A stretch of DNA of 64,000 nt from Nostoc sp. UHCC 0926. Its GTDB lineage: Bacteria > Cyanobacteriota > Cyanobacteriia > Cyanobacteriales > Nostocaceae. The position numbers and the translations under genes were made by a program. The notes below the pieces were generated by a model. It was not told the origin of the DNA, searched no databases, and was given only the letters and a program-made list of their open reading frames with translations. How positions within the stretch are numbered: position 1 is the first letter of the stretch; each line of letters opens with the position of its first letter. The stretch is taken from assembly GCF_028623165.1 (NCBI RefSeq), contig NZ_CP117768.1, forward strand, positions 4,836,001-4,900,000, given 5' to 3'. This document shows positions 43,314 to 51,166 of the stretch, piece by piece.

Positions 43314-45071
43314 ATGGAGTTTATTTACTGGAATTGCATAATTGCTCACGGCATTACTGCATTTTCATACTTTGGCATACCTACAGTAATAGGGTTTTTC
43401 TTTGCCAAAACTAAGGCAAGTATCCCTTCTAAATTTTGGTTAGCCTTTTTATTATCAGGTGGATTCGTACTATTTTGCGGATTTCATCACCTTTTGGCGG
43501 TCTTTGAGCCACATCAAGTAATGTCCTTACTGCACTTAGGCATACTTGATCTAACGGCGTTTATTTCCTTGTCTGCCTTACTTTACCTGACGCCAACCGC
43601 TTATCAGATTGTAGAGGCGATCGCCAAATATCAAGAAGATACCCACGAACTTCAATGCAGGCAGCAGATACAACAGCTATTTCTAGATCAGGGCCCGTTT
43701 GGAGCCTATATCAAAGATGAGCAATCTAGAGTGCTGTACTACAACCAGGAGCTACAGTCTAGATTTTCGCTAGATCCACAAGAATGGATGGGGAAAAAAA
43801 ATAGTGAATTCTTCCCAGATCCAGAAGAGGGGCAGCAGATAATGGAAAACGATCAAATCGTTTTGAAGACTCTACGCCCCTTGAAGCTGATTGAAGAGGT
43901 AAAGATGCCTGGTAATGAGCAGCCGTGCTACTGGCTATCGTTTAAGTTTCCGTTTAGCGATTACGCAACGGGCACTTGGCGTATCGGTGGGATTAGTATC
44001 GATATTACAGAATCCATAGAAACACAGCGATCGCTCACTGACCTAAATCAGCTGCTAGAAAAGAAAACACTAAAACTAGAGGCAAAAAAATGTGAACTTA
44101 TATATCTCTCAGAGATGGCGGATATGCTTTATTCCTGCGAGTCTGAAGATGAGGTGTATCAAGTGGTCGCTTTAACCTGTGACAAGCTGTTTCCTAATAT
44201 GAGTGGTTGTATCAATATAATTGCTAATTCCAAAAATTATCTTCAGATGAATCGTACTTGGGGAACTGAAAAAAGCAGTAAAGAAGTATTTTCACTATCT
44301 GATTGTTGGGCATTGCGGAGAGGGAAATTAAACCTTTTATCACCTCCATTTGGTAATGGAGGACTGATATGCAACCACTTAATACCGCCTGTTAGCGGCG
44401 TACATTTATGTGTTCCATTGTATGGACAAAGCGAAGTAATTGGCATTTTACACGTCCATGCCCTTGAAGAAATCAGCCTAGAATCTCAGCAACTTGCTGA
44501 GATTATTGCTAGAATCTTAGGCTTTGCACTGAATAATCTATTGATCAAACAACGTCTAACCTATGATAACTTGCGGGATGGGATGACCCAACTATTCAAG
44601 CAAAGCTATATGCAAACCATAACGGAACAGAGGCTAGCGGAAGCTAATCGATCAGGACAACCTCTTAGTGTTATTTTCCTTGATATCGATAACTTCAAAT
44701 CTTACAACTCGCACTATGGGCATGTGACTGCCAACATTGTTCTCCAGGAATTAGCAAAGCTGCTGTTAAAATCTATTCGCTCCTTTGACATTGCTTGCAG
44801 ATGGGGTGGTGAAGAATTTGTGATTGTGATGCCTAATATGACACTGGAAACGCTCAGGAAGCGAGTAGAACAACTAAGGGTAGATGTTGAACAAATGCAA
44901 TTGAAGGACGGCGATCAGATCCTCGAAAGCATCACCGCTTCTTTTGGAATAGCTGTATCAGAACCAGGGATTACGGTTAAGGATTTTCTGAATCGGGCAA
45001 ATCAAGCGATGCTTGAGGCAAAGCGAACAGGAAAGAATCGGGTTATGGAGTATGTAAATACTTGTAATTAA
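43314..45071 (+). CDS. membrane diguanylate cyclase with ETR1-like sensor, PAS, GAF and GGDEF domains
   Basis: A 585-residue signalling protein. Residues 1-105 form three membrane helices resembling the ethylene-binding domain of plant ETR1 and cyanobacterial relatives: helix 1 holds ITAFSYFGIP, helix 2 holds FVLFCGFHHLL, in which C55-x3-H59 align with the copper ligands C65 and H69 of ETR1. The position of ETR1 D25 is H12 here. A PAS domain follows (about 120-240), a coiled linker, a GAF domain (about 270-410) and a GGDEF domain with active RWGGEEF and an RSFD I-site. It should synthesise c-di-GMP in response to a small ligand. Ligand and metal are inferred from the motif only. Confidence 0.85.
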   Translation: MEFIYWNCIIAHGITAFSYFGIPTVIGFFFAKTKASIPSKFWLAFLLSGGFVLFCGFHHLLAVFEPHQVMSLLHLGILDLTAFISLSALLYLTPTAYQIVEAIAKYQEDTHELQCRQQIQQLFLDQGPFGAYIKDEQSRVLYYNQELQSRFSLDPQEWMGKKNSEFFPDPEEGQQIMENDQIVLKTLRPLKLIEEVKMPGNEQPCYWLSFKFPFSDYATGTWRIGGISIDITESIETQRSLTDLNQLLEKKTLKLEAKKCELIYLSEMADMLYSCESEDEVYQVVALTCDKLFPNMSGCINIIANSKNYLQMNRTWGTEKSSKEVFSLSDCWALRRGKLNLLSPPFGNGGLICNHLIPPVSGVHLCVPLYGQSEVIGILHVHALEEISLESQQLAEIIARILGFALNNLLIKQRLTYDNLRDGMTQLFKQSYMQTITEQRLAEANRSGQPLSVIFLDIDNFKSYNSHYGHVTANIVLQELAKLLLKSIRSFDIACRWGGEEFVIVMPNMTLETLRKRVEQLRVDVEQMQLKDGDQILESITASFGIAVSEPGITVKDFLNRANQAMLEAKRTGKNRVMEYVNTCN

Positions 45072-45463
45072 TAATTAATAACACCACAAACAGTGAAATA
45101 GGTAGCCCTTCAGTTGGCATCAAGCGTCAATCAATTTTAGATTTTAGATTTTAGATTGACCCCAGCAATCAAGTCACTTGCTTATCAAAAAATAGACCTC
45201 TTGCATAAGTCGGATTCTGCCATGTAATTGCAATGCTTTCAGCCTGTGTTTTGGCATTTATACAAGAAGTCTAATGTTTGGATAATGGAAAAATAGAATT
45301 ATTCTCGCGTTTAAATTCGCAAGTCTCAAACATGCATTAAATAATGGAATGCAAGAATCTTCTCTACGAGAGGCTCCGCCAACAATTCCATTATCCAAAA
45401 TTTAAACATCGTAAATTCGGTCAGACTTTCCAACATAGAAATCAGAAACTCATAAATTTCCCG
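45072..45463. other. intergenic region with GATTTTA repeats
   Basis: TTTTAGATTTTAGATTTTAGATT at about 45134-45156 is a GATTTTA run. A palindromic GAGAGGCTCCGCCAAC fragment is at 45368. No gene is seen. Confidence 0.5.
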
Positions 45464-45465
45464 TA

Positions 45466-45498
45466 TAAAAAAACAACTCCCTGAAGATGTGGGAGTTG
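45466..45498 (-). terminator. rho-independent terminator of mraY
   Basis: On the minus strand: CAACTCCC, loop ACATCTTCA, GGGAGTTG then a T run of seven. It lies 66 bp past the mraY stop codon on the same strand. Confidence 0.82.
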
Positions 45499-45540
45499 TC
45501 ATTTTGTATTCGAGCAGTTTTTCAAACGATTCAGAATGGA

Positions 45541-45567
45541 GCGATGCCTGCGGCGGGCTGCGCCTAC
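45541..45567. repeat. REP-type repeat overlapping the mraY stop
   Basis: GCGATGCCTGCGGCGGGCTGCGCCTA in plus orientation; this is a variant of the GCGATGCCTACGGCGGGCTACGCCTACGC element. The CTA here is the TAG stop of mraY on the minus strand. Confidence 0.75.
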
Positions 45568-46655
45568 ACCAAGCAGATAGCAGCCAATATAGCAGCGATG
45601 ACATAAAATACTCCAACCACTTGCAATTCTGACCAGCCAGTCAGTTCTAAATGATGGTGTAGGGGTGCCATTTTGAAAAGGCGCTTGCCTTTGCCATCAG
45701 GGCCCTTAGTGGCTTTGTAATAACTTACCTGTGCCATCACAGAAAGAGTTTCTACGAAGAAGATACCACTGAGAATGAATAAAGCTACTAAGGTGTTTGT
45801 CAATAGCCCTACAGCAGCTAAAGCTCCTCCCAGTGCTAAAGAACCAGTATCTCCCATGAAAACGCGGGCTGGGTTACGATTATAGGCTAAGAAACCTAAA
45901 CACCCACCACTTAAAGCAGCACAGAAAACCATCAACCCAGGTGCTGTAGGTGCAATCAGGGCACCTAATGCCAAAAGTGCGATCGCTACTGTTCCTGCCG
46001 CCAAGCCATCAATACCATCTGTTAAATTAGTCGCATTACTTTCTGCAACTAGCACAAAACCTGCTAAAGGCCAAAATAGAAATCCCAAAGGTAGTGTGAA
46101 GCTCACCCAAGGCAAAGCAATATTTGTAATATTAGAAGGTTGATTAAACATCAGCCATAGACAAAACACTGCGGCAAAACTCACCTGCAAAGCCAGTTTA
46201 AATTGGGGAGATATACCTTTATTTGACTTCCGGCGCAGAATTTGCCAGTCGTCAAGCCAGCCAATCAATCCGTAGCTGACTGTCAGTGCCGAAACTGCAA
46301 GCACATCTGTAGCAAAGTTAGACAGTATGCAGGCAATTATCACACCTACAGGTATAAAAAATATACCGCCCATTGTTGGGGTGCCTGCCTTTTTTAGATG
46401 GGCTTGGGGCCCATCTTCGCGAATTATTTGTCCAGTTTTGAGGGCTTGAAGCAGGGGTATTACCCAATAGCCCGCGGCACCTGAACCCAGCGCACACAAG
46501 AGTAGTGGCAAGGTCAACGACATACTTTGCCAGGGTAGCCGATTGGCCATTGAATCCAAGCAAAATGCTGTTGTACCTAGCCCTACGGCTAATAAAGAGG
46601 CTAGAGCGATTCCAGAAATATTTAATCCTTGCTCAGGAGATAATTTAGCGTCCAC
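45564..46655 (-). CDS. mraY: phospho-N-acetylmuramoyl-pentapeptide transferase
   Basis: MraY makes lipid I by moving phospho-MurNAc-pentapeptide onto undecaprenyl phosphate, in the plasma membrane. The 363-residue protein has ten or so membrane helices and the family motifs: ATPTMGG-type region (here AGTPTMGGIFF), a DDW pair in YGLIGWLDDWQIL, the NATNLTDGIDGLAAG block, the MGDTGSLALGG motif, and the HHHLELTGWSE end that carries the conserved histidines. The last residues AAILAAICLV run to a stop codon inside a REP-type repeat, so the true end may have been altered. Upstream ATG at 46655 is good. It is alone, with its own terminator. Confidence 0.94.
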   Translation of the reverse strand: MDAKLSPEQGLNISGIALASLLAVGLGTTAFCLDSMANRLPWQSMSLTLPLLLCALGSGAAGYWVIPLLQALKTGQIIREDGPQAHLKKAGTPTMGGIFFIPVGVIIACILSNFATDVLAVSALTVSYGLIGWLDDWQILRRKSNKGISPQFKLALQVSFAAVFCLWLMFNQPSNITNIALPWVSFTLPLGFLFWPLAGFVLVAESNATNLTDGIDGLAAGTVAIALLALGALIAPTAPGLMVFCAALSGGCLGFLAYNRNPARVFMGDTGSLALGGALAAVGLLTNTLVALFILSGIFFVETLSVMAQVSYYKATKGPDGKGKRLFKMAPLHHHLELTGWSELQVVGVFYVIAAILAAICLV

Positions 46656-46734
46656 AGAAGTTTCCCTTCACTCCACACTTATAAAACTGAATATCAGGAA
46701 CTAGGGATACTACCAAGTCCCTAGCCTGAAAAGG

Positions 46735-46971
46735 CTAATCCTCGGCGATTCCTATATTGTCATCATCATCAAGGTCGTAGCCAATTCCATCTTCTACACC
46801 CATTAGGGAGTCTATCTCTTCTTCGTCATCTTGAAAATCCGGTTCGTGAACGTCACGCGTTATGATCCGACCATTGGTTTGCAACCAGTCCAACAAAGAG
46901 GACTCTTGCTTTAAGGGGATGACATCGGCTCGTTGGTTACGGGGGTCTTCACGTAATGGAGAGTTCAACAT
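46735..46971 (-). CDS. DUF3134 family protein
   Basis: A 78-residue cyanobacteria-specific protein with MLNSPLREDPRNQRADVIPL at its start, then SLLDWLQTNGRII and an acidic C-terminus of Asp/Glu runs. I recall this N-terminal pattern from DUF3134. No function is known to me. It is 80 bp upstream of mraY on the same strand and may be co-transcribed with it. Confidence 0.75.
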   Translation of the reverse strand: MLNSPLREDPRNQRADVIPLKQESSLLDWLQTNGRIITRDVHEPDFQDDEEEIDSLMGVEDGIGYDLDDDDNIGIAED

Positions 46972-47213
46972 ATCGAGGAGGACAAGAAAAGGTATACGTA
47001 AGTTGACATTTAGAGTCTATCACTTGACACGGATTAATTTAGTTATCTTTTCAACCCTTTAGTTGAGAAATCCGCATTCCGATAGAAATTTTTTATTTAA
47101 CAGGCATATGGCTTAAGTTAAGCGATTATTAGTAACTTTTATGGCTCTACACATAGGTCATGAATATCTTGTTTATGCTGATGGAAACTGAGTGATTTTA
47201 GAGGTGACAGGCG

Positions 47214-47798
47214 ATGATGGCAAAAGCGGCTCTTATAGATGCGATCGCACTTACTGATCGCGGTTTATTGGCGACCCAAGCACAGAAACAGACTATCCTA
47301 GCTGCGATCGCCAATTTAGAAGACTTTAATCCTACACCCCGTCCCGTGGAAGCTAGTAATTTGCTAGATGGCGATTGGCGATTACTATACACCACTAGCA
47401 AGGCTCTTTTAAACTTAGATCGTTTACCTTTTTGCAAACTGGGTCAAATCTATCAGTGTATCCGGGTAGATACTGCCAGTGTTTACAACATAGCTGAGAT
47501 TTCTGGCTTACCTTATTTGTCAGGATTAGTCAGCGTAGCTGCTAAATTTGAGCCAGTTTCAGATCGGCGTGTCCAAGTGAAATTTGAGCGGTCTATTATC
47601 GGCTTACAACGTTTAATAGAATACAATTCTCCGGTAACTTTTATCCAACAAATTGAAGCAGGTAGAAAATTTCCGGCGATTGATTTTGCAATAAAAAGTG
47701 ATCAACAGCAAGGCTGGTTAGATATCACTTATATAGATAACGATCTGCGGATCGGCAGAGGTAACGAGGGCAGCGTGTTCGTATTGAGTAAAACATAA
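47214..47798 (+). CDS. plastid lipid-associated (PAP/fibrillin) family protein
   Basis: A 194-residue lipocalin-like protein, of the family that in plants coats plastoglobules and thylakoids and protects against photo-oxidation. Seen: AAIANLEDFNPTPRP, the LLDGDWRLLYTTSKALLN block that opens the family domain, IAEISGLPYLSG and the DLRIGRGNEGSVFVLSK end, which is the C-terminal hallmark (R-G-N-E/K-G-S-L-F-V-L). No signal peptide, so it is probably cytoplasmic or thylakoid-peripheral. It lies upstream of psaE but 288 bp away, with a hairpin between them. Confidence 0.9.
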   Translation: MMAKAALIDAIALTDRGLLATQAQKQTILAAIANLEDFNPTPRPVEASNLLDGDWRLLYTTSKALLNLDRLPFCKLGQIYQCIRVDTASVYNIAEISGLPYLSGLVSVAAKFEPVSDRRVQVKFERSIIGLQRLIEYNSPVTFIQQIEAGRKFPAIDFAIKSDQQQGWLDITYIDNDLRIGRGNEGSVFVLSKT

Positions 47799-47826
47799 GT
47801 TTGTGCAAAAAATACTGTTGCGAACG

Positions 47827-47850
47827 AAGGTACGCTATAACGCGTACCTT
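47827..47850. repeat. 9-bp-stem hairpin after the fibrillin gene
   Basis: AAGGTACGC, TATAAC, GCGTACCTT. The T run is missing, so it is not a classical terminator. A TATAAT hexamer follows at about 47863, with no good -35 partner. Further on, 47940-47990 is a heptamer-type CCCAATGCC run before psaE. Confidence 0.5.
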
Positions 47851-48086
47851 GTCAAGTAGGGTATAATACCATTCTAAATTTGGGATGTGCTAGGGGAGTG
47901 GGGAGATTAGGGAGACAAGGGGACAAAGAGATATAACCATGCCCCATGCCTATGTCCAATACCCAATGCCTAATGCCCAATTCAGACAAATAACTTAACA
48001 AAGACTCTTGCTGCGACCTTCAGGTTGTAGAGTGAAATCAATTAGCCCTCTAGATTGGCGATTGATAACTAAAAGGGAAAATAATC

Positions 48087-48302
48087 ATGGTTCAACGTGG
48101 TTCTAAAGTACGTATTCTCCGCCCTGAATCCTACTGGTTTCAGGATCTAGGAACTGTGGCTTCCATAGACCAAAGCGGCATCAAATACCCAGTAATTGTC
48201 CGCTTTGACAAGGTAAATTACTCTGGTATCAATACCAACAACTTTGCCCAAGATGAATTAGTGGAGGTTGAAGCACCAAAGGCTAAACCACCTAAAAAAT
48301 AA
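48087..48302 (+). CDS. psaE: photosystem I reaction centre subunit IV
   Basis: PsaE is the stromal-side (cytoplasmic-side) subunit of PSI that helps dock ferredoxin and flavodoxin and takes part in cyclic electron flow. The 71-residue sequence starts MVQRGSKVRILRPESYW and contains the core IKYPVIVRFDKVNYSGINTNNFA and a basic Pro/Lys tail. The SH3-like fold needs nothing else. The AT-rich, heptamer-repeat DNA upstream should hold its light-regulated promoter, which I cannot pinpoint. AAGGGAAAATAATC is upstream of the ATG. Confidence 0.97.
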   Translation: MVQRGSKVRILRPESYWFQDLGTVASIDQSGIKYPVIVRFDKVNYSGINTNNFAQDELVEVEAPKAKPPKK

Positions 48303-48555
48303 GCAGCAAAGCTACAAGGGGGTTGTTTGATGCGATGATGAAGGGAAATCTGAAGTATGAAATCTGAAGTGGGAAACTTTCAGTTTATTCATCCTTCATC
48401 CAAGCCTACCCTAATCTCCGAGAAGCCGCCCTACGGGTGTTTACGGTTTCTCTTTGGTAGTACTACGAGCCACTTACGGCTGTGTAAGTTACTACCCCAT
48501 CTTTTCTTCCTTGATCTCTCAAGTACATCAAAATTGCCTGCTTAACTCAGCTTGA

Positions 48556-49431
48556 ATGCCTGAACTGCCTGAAGTTGAAACAGTCCGAAGGGGTCTAAAT
48601 CAATTGACCCTCAACCAAGAAATCACGGGGGGAGATGTGTTGCTCGATCGCACCATCGCCTACCCGTTTTCTGTTGGTGAGTTTGTTGATGGAATTAAAA
48701 AGAATGCGATCGCTACTTGGCATCGTCGTGGTAAATATCTCCTCGCCGAACTCGCTCCCTCATCCTCCTCTTCCCCTTCCTCAATCGGTTGGCTAGGAGT
48801 TCATCTGCGAATGACTGGTCAACTACTATGGCTGCATCGAGATGAACCATTACATAAGCACACGCGGGTGAGATTATTCTTTGGGGAGCAGCAGGAATTG
48901 CGTTTTGTTGATCAGCGTACCTTCGGTAAAATTTGGTGGGTTCCGCCTGGTGTTGCTGTAGAAAGTATTATGACTGGTTTGGCAAAACTGGCAGCAGATC
49001 CATTTTCGCCCGAATTCACTGTCGAATATCTAGCTCTCAAACTCAAAAACCGCCGCCGTCCGATTAAGACTGCGCTACTGGATCAATCGGTGGTAGCGGG
49101 ATTAGGTAACATTTATGCCGATGAAGCATTGTTTAAGAGTGGAATTTTACCTGAAACCTTGTGTATAGATTTGCAGCTAAAGCAAATTGAGCGTTTACGA
49201 ACAGCCATAATTCAAGTTTTAGAAACCAGTATTGAAGCTGGTGGTACGACTTTTAGTAATTTCTTAAGTGTTAAGGGTGTCAACGGTAACTATGGTGGTG
49301 TTGCCTGGGTTTATAACCGCGCTGGAGAACCCTGTCGAGTTTGTGGCACACCAATTCAACGGATTAGGCTAGCTGGACGTTCTAGTCACTTTTGCCTCCA
49401 GTGTCAAACACTACGGGGAGTTAGGAGTTAG
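48556..49431 (+). CDS. mutM: formamidopyrimidine-DNA glycosylase
   Basis: MutM (Fpg) removes 8-oxoguanine and formamidopyrimidines and cuts the abasic site, key in an oxygen-producing cell. The mature N-terminus PELPEVETVRRGL is diagnostic, with catalytic Pro and Glu. Also seen: the VHLRMTGQLL block, KTALLDQSVVAGLGNIYADEAL, and a C-terminal zinc finger CRVCGTPIQRIRLAGRSSHF followed by CLQC. A Ser-rich stretch near residue 76 (SSSSSPSS) is a small insertion. The 291-residue length is normal. Downstream, GAGTTAGGAGTT-type repeats begin inside the last codons. Confidence 0.96.
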   Translation: MPELPEVETVRRGLNQLTLNQEITGGDVLLDRTIAYPFSVGEFVDGIKKNAIATWHRRGKYLLAELAPSSSSSPSSIGWLGVHLRMTGQLLWLHRDEPLHKHTRVRLFFGEQQELRFVDQRTFGKIWWVPPGVAVESIMTGLAKLAADPFSPEFTVEYLALKLKNRRRPIKTALLDQSVVAGLGNIYADEALFKSGILPETLCIDLQLKQIERLRTAIIQVLETSIEAGGTTFSNFLSVKGVNGNYGGVAWVYNRAGEPCRVCGTPIQRIRLAGRSSHFCLQCQTLRGVRS

Positions 49432-49437
49432 GAGTAG

Positions 49438-49457
49438 AGACGCGATTAATCGCGTCT
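49438..49457. repeat. 20-bp perfect palindrome, copy 2
   Basis: AGACGCGATTAATCGCGTCT, seven bases after the mutM stop. The flanks are the mirror image of those at 36307-36326, so the two copies are inverted. Confidence 0.8.
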
Positions 49458-49549
49458 GTACAGGAGTTTGGAGTTAGGAGTTTTTACTTCTAACTCGGAA
49501 CTCTCTTAAAATGCAGATGAAACAAGTTACAAATTTGAGAGGGGAACTC

Positions 49550-49765
49550 ATGGCAATTAAAAAAGGAGATATGGTTCGCGCTATCCGCGAGAAACTGGAA
49601 AACAGTCTGGAAGCAAAAGCCAGTGATACTCGGTTTCCTTCTTATTTGTTTGAAACCAAGGGCGAAATTGTAGATGTCAAGGGTGATTACGCCCTGATTA
49701 AGTTTGGGAAAGTGCCAACACCTAATATTTGGTTACGGATGGATCAACTGGAAGAGTTTAAATAA
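49550..49765 (+). CDS. ndhO: NAD(P)H-quinone oxidoreductase subunit O
   Basis: A cyanobacterial and chloroplast-specific subunit of NDH-1, the complex that runs cyclic electron flow around PSI. The ATG at 49550 is chosen: GAGGGG lies eight bases upstream and MAIKKGDMVRAIREKLENS matches the family, while a longer frame from 49511 adds 13 odd residues. The 71-residue core has EAKASDTRFPSYLFETKGEI and KFGKVPTPNIWLRMDQLEEF. Length is normal. It is a single gene, close to the left end of an IS605-type element. Confidence 0.95.
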   Translation: MAIKKGDMVRAIREKLENSLEAKASDTRFPSYLFETKGEIVDVKGDYALIKFGKVPTPNIWLRMDQLEEFK

Positions 49766-49857
49766 TTAAACGCCTTGAGACTGAAGTCCTTACGATCCGT
49801 GATGCGTAAAGCCGCCTGCCTTCAGGCGGTGGATATAAGCGAACAAGATGAATTTAT

Positions 49858-50259
49858 TCATCCGTGATGCGGATCATTAATATACTCCAGTACTTTTTGT
49901 GTGCTAACCTTTCCTGTGGTATCAAACATATATGAATGTGTCCACAAACTGGGAAGCTTCATCAGTTCTGGAAATTCTTGTCTCAGGTATCTACTAGAGC
50001 GACCTTTGAACGCCTTGACTATTTGAGATATTGAGTGATGGGGATCGTATTCCACCAGCAGGTGAATATGATCTGGGGCAACTTCCATTGCTTTAATAAC
50101 CCATTTATTATCATTAGCGACAGACTGGAATATTTGAATACATCGAAGTTTCAATTCTTCGTTATTTGCAAATATTCTTCTACGCCGACATGGTATCCAT
50201 ACCAAATGAACAGTAGCCAGTCCTATTGCATGGTTGTAATGATTATATACGGTTTTCAT
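49858..50259 (-). CDS. tnpA: IS200/IS605 family transposase TnpA (Y1 HUH)
   Basis: The single-strand transposase of an IS605-type element. It is 133 residues, normal length. The HUH motif is H64-I-H66 in APDHIHLLVEY; the catalytic tyrosine is Y125 in VLEYINDP. The N-terminal HLVWIPCRRRRIF matches the family's conserved block. All catalytic residues are present, so the enzyme could be active and could also mobilise related short elements elsewhere. It lies divergent to the tnpB fragment. Confidence 0.93.
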   Translation of the reverse strand: MKTVYNHYNHAIGLATVHLVWIPCRRRRIFANNEELKLRCIQIFQSVANDNKWVIKAMEVAPDHIHLLVEYDPHHSISQIVKAFKGRSSRYLRQEFPELMKLPSLWTHSYMFDTTGKVSTQKVLEYINDPHHG

Positions 50260-50328
50260 GCGGTCACTGAGCTTGCCGAAGTGTAGATGAGCATTGATTA
50301 TCTACATGACAAATGGTATCACGCCTAC

Positions 50329-50460
50329 ATGAAAACATTAAAGTTTAAGTTGTACCAACACAAACGAAATAAATACCTCAAGCGGTCAATCAATGCTGCT
50401 GGGGTAATTTACATAAAATCGTCCCTCTCCGAGTCCCAGAGCCACAGACTTGAACTTTAA
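50329..50460 (+). pseudogene. tnpB fragment (43 codons)
   Basis: The start MKTLKFKLYQHKRNKYLKRS then NAAGVIY matches the N-terminus of TnpB proteins of IS605. After residue 28 the frame runs into unrelated sequence, IKSSLSESQSHRLEL, and stops. Some 350 codons, including the RuvC core and the zinc finger, are missing. Confidence 0.7.
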
Positions 50461-50559
50461 TTCAAGGCAGGGAGAGGTTCGTCGAACTCACAGTAATTCA
50501 GTAATGTTTTAAATGTGAGATTGTTTGACTTTTTCGCAACCTCAAAATAACAGCAAAAA

Positions 50560-50592
50560 CAAAAGGCAGTAGGTTCAAATCCCGCTGCCTTA
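50560..50592 (+). other. possible tRNA 3'-end remnant or hairpin
   Basis: GGCAGTAGGTTCAAATCCC then GCTGCC contains a T-loop-like GTTCAAATCC and an AGGCAG/CTGCCT stem. No upstream tRNA half exists. It may be a leftover from integration at a tRNA gene or a chance hairpin near the end of the IS element. Confidence 0.3.
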
Positions 50593-50631
50593 TTTGTTAG
50601 CTATTCCAAAATTTATCACTTTTCAGCGAAT

Positions 50632-50741
50632 CTGGAAAACCTCACTTCCATACTTCTATTTCTCTCCCCTTTCAGGGGAAAGGCTTTGAATTCTCCCCAT
50701 TCCCTACAAGGGTTGGGGGCTGGGGGGTTAGGTTTGGCGTT
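50632..50741. repeat. dispersed repeat, family B copy 2
   Basis: Matches 6944-7044 from TGGAAAACCTCACTTCCAT to GGGGGGTTAGGTTTGGCGTT, with a CTCCCCTTTCAGGGGAA hairpin inside. Its right end abuts the stop codon of the DPYGDPAD-repeat gene. Confidence 0.8.
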
Positions 50742-51072
50742 AACGGCGGTTATCCTGATCTGCGGGGTCGCCATAGGGGTCTTCGCTGGCTGGGCGGACG
50801 TCACCAAACTCGCCTTGGTCTGCGGGGTCGCCGTAAGGGTCTTCACTAGCTGGGCGAACATTGCCGTAAGACGCGATATCTGCTGGATCGCCGTAGGGGT
50901 CTTGACTGGCTGGAATAACGTTGCCATAAGATGCCGCATCTGCGGGGTCACCGTAGGGATCTTCGCTGGCTGGACGTACATTGCGATCGCGGAATTCGGC
51001 ATCTTGGTCAACTTGATCGCTGTTCGACCCTAAAAGCAAATCCTTCGCCTTTCGCAAAAATTCATCTACCAT
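50740..51072 (-). CDS. DPYGDPAD-repeat protein
   Basis: A 110-residue acidic protein. AGGAG lies nine bases upstream of the ATG. After MVDEFLRKAKDLLLGSNSD, a short amphipathic helix, four repeats of about 20 residues follow, each with (V/N)xPAS(E/Q)DPYGDPAD and a xYGN or EFGD linker. The repeat DNA is about 60 bp per unit. Composition suggests a disordered, metal- or surface-binding protein. I have no function for it. The first helix could associate with membrane. It is upstream of a lipoprotein gene on the same strand but the two are 94 bp apart. Confidence 0.68.
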   Translation of the reverse strand: MVDEFLRKAKDLLLGSNSDQVDQDAEFRDRNVRPASEDPYGDPADAASYGNVIPASQDPYGDPADIASYGNVRPASEDPYGDPADQGEFGDVRPASEDPYGDPADQDNRR

Positions 51073-51166
51073 GATCTATCTCCTGATTTTTGTTCGTGTT
51101 TCCGACGTGCGCGATCGGCGTTATCCTCCAGGAAACCCGCTTTATGATTTACACACGCTTCGCTAT

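Larger units (their letters stand above)
49770..50490. mobile_element. IS200/IS605-type element with deleted tnpB
   Basis: The tnpA gene (minus strand) and the start of tnpB (plus strand) are divergent, as in IS605. The left end has the GCCGCCTGCCTTCAGGCGG hairpin at 49811-49829. The right end holds TCCCTCTCC...GGGAGAGG arms at 50432-50476. Between them only 43 codons of tnpB remain. Boundaries are approximate. Confidence 0.7.

Noticed and set aside
47855..47870. TATAAT promoter for psaE
   Set aside because: A TATAAT hexamer is there but no matching -35 box at the right distance, and it lies over 200 bp from the gene.
48357..48545. 62-codon frame between psaE and mutM
   Set aside because: No RBS, no family, and it includes repeat-like CTACGGGTGTTTACGG DNA.
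50616..51011. 131-codon minus-strand frame over the DPYGDPAD gene
   Set aside because: It is an out-of-frame reading of the same tandem repeat (QPAKTPTATPQ-like) and runs through repeat family B. The DPYGDPAD frame has an RBS and a distinct N-terminal helix.
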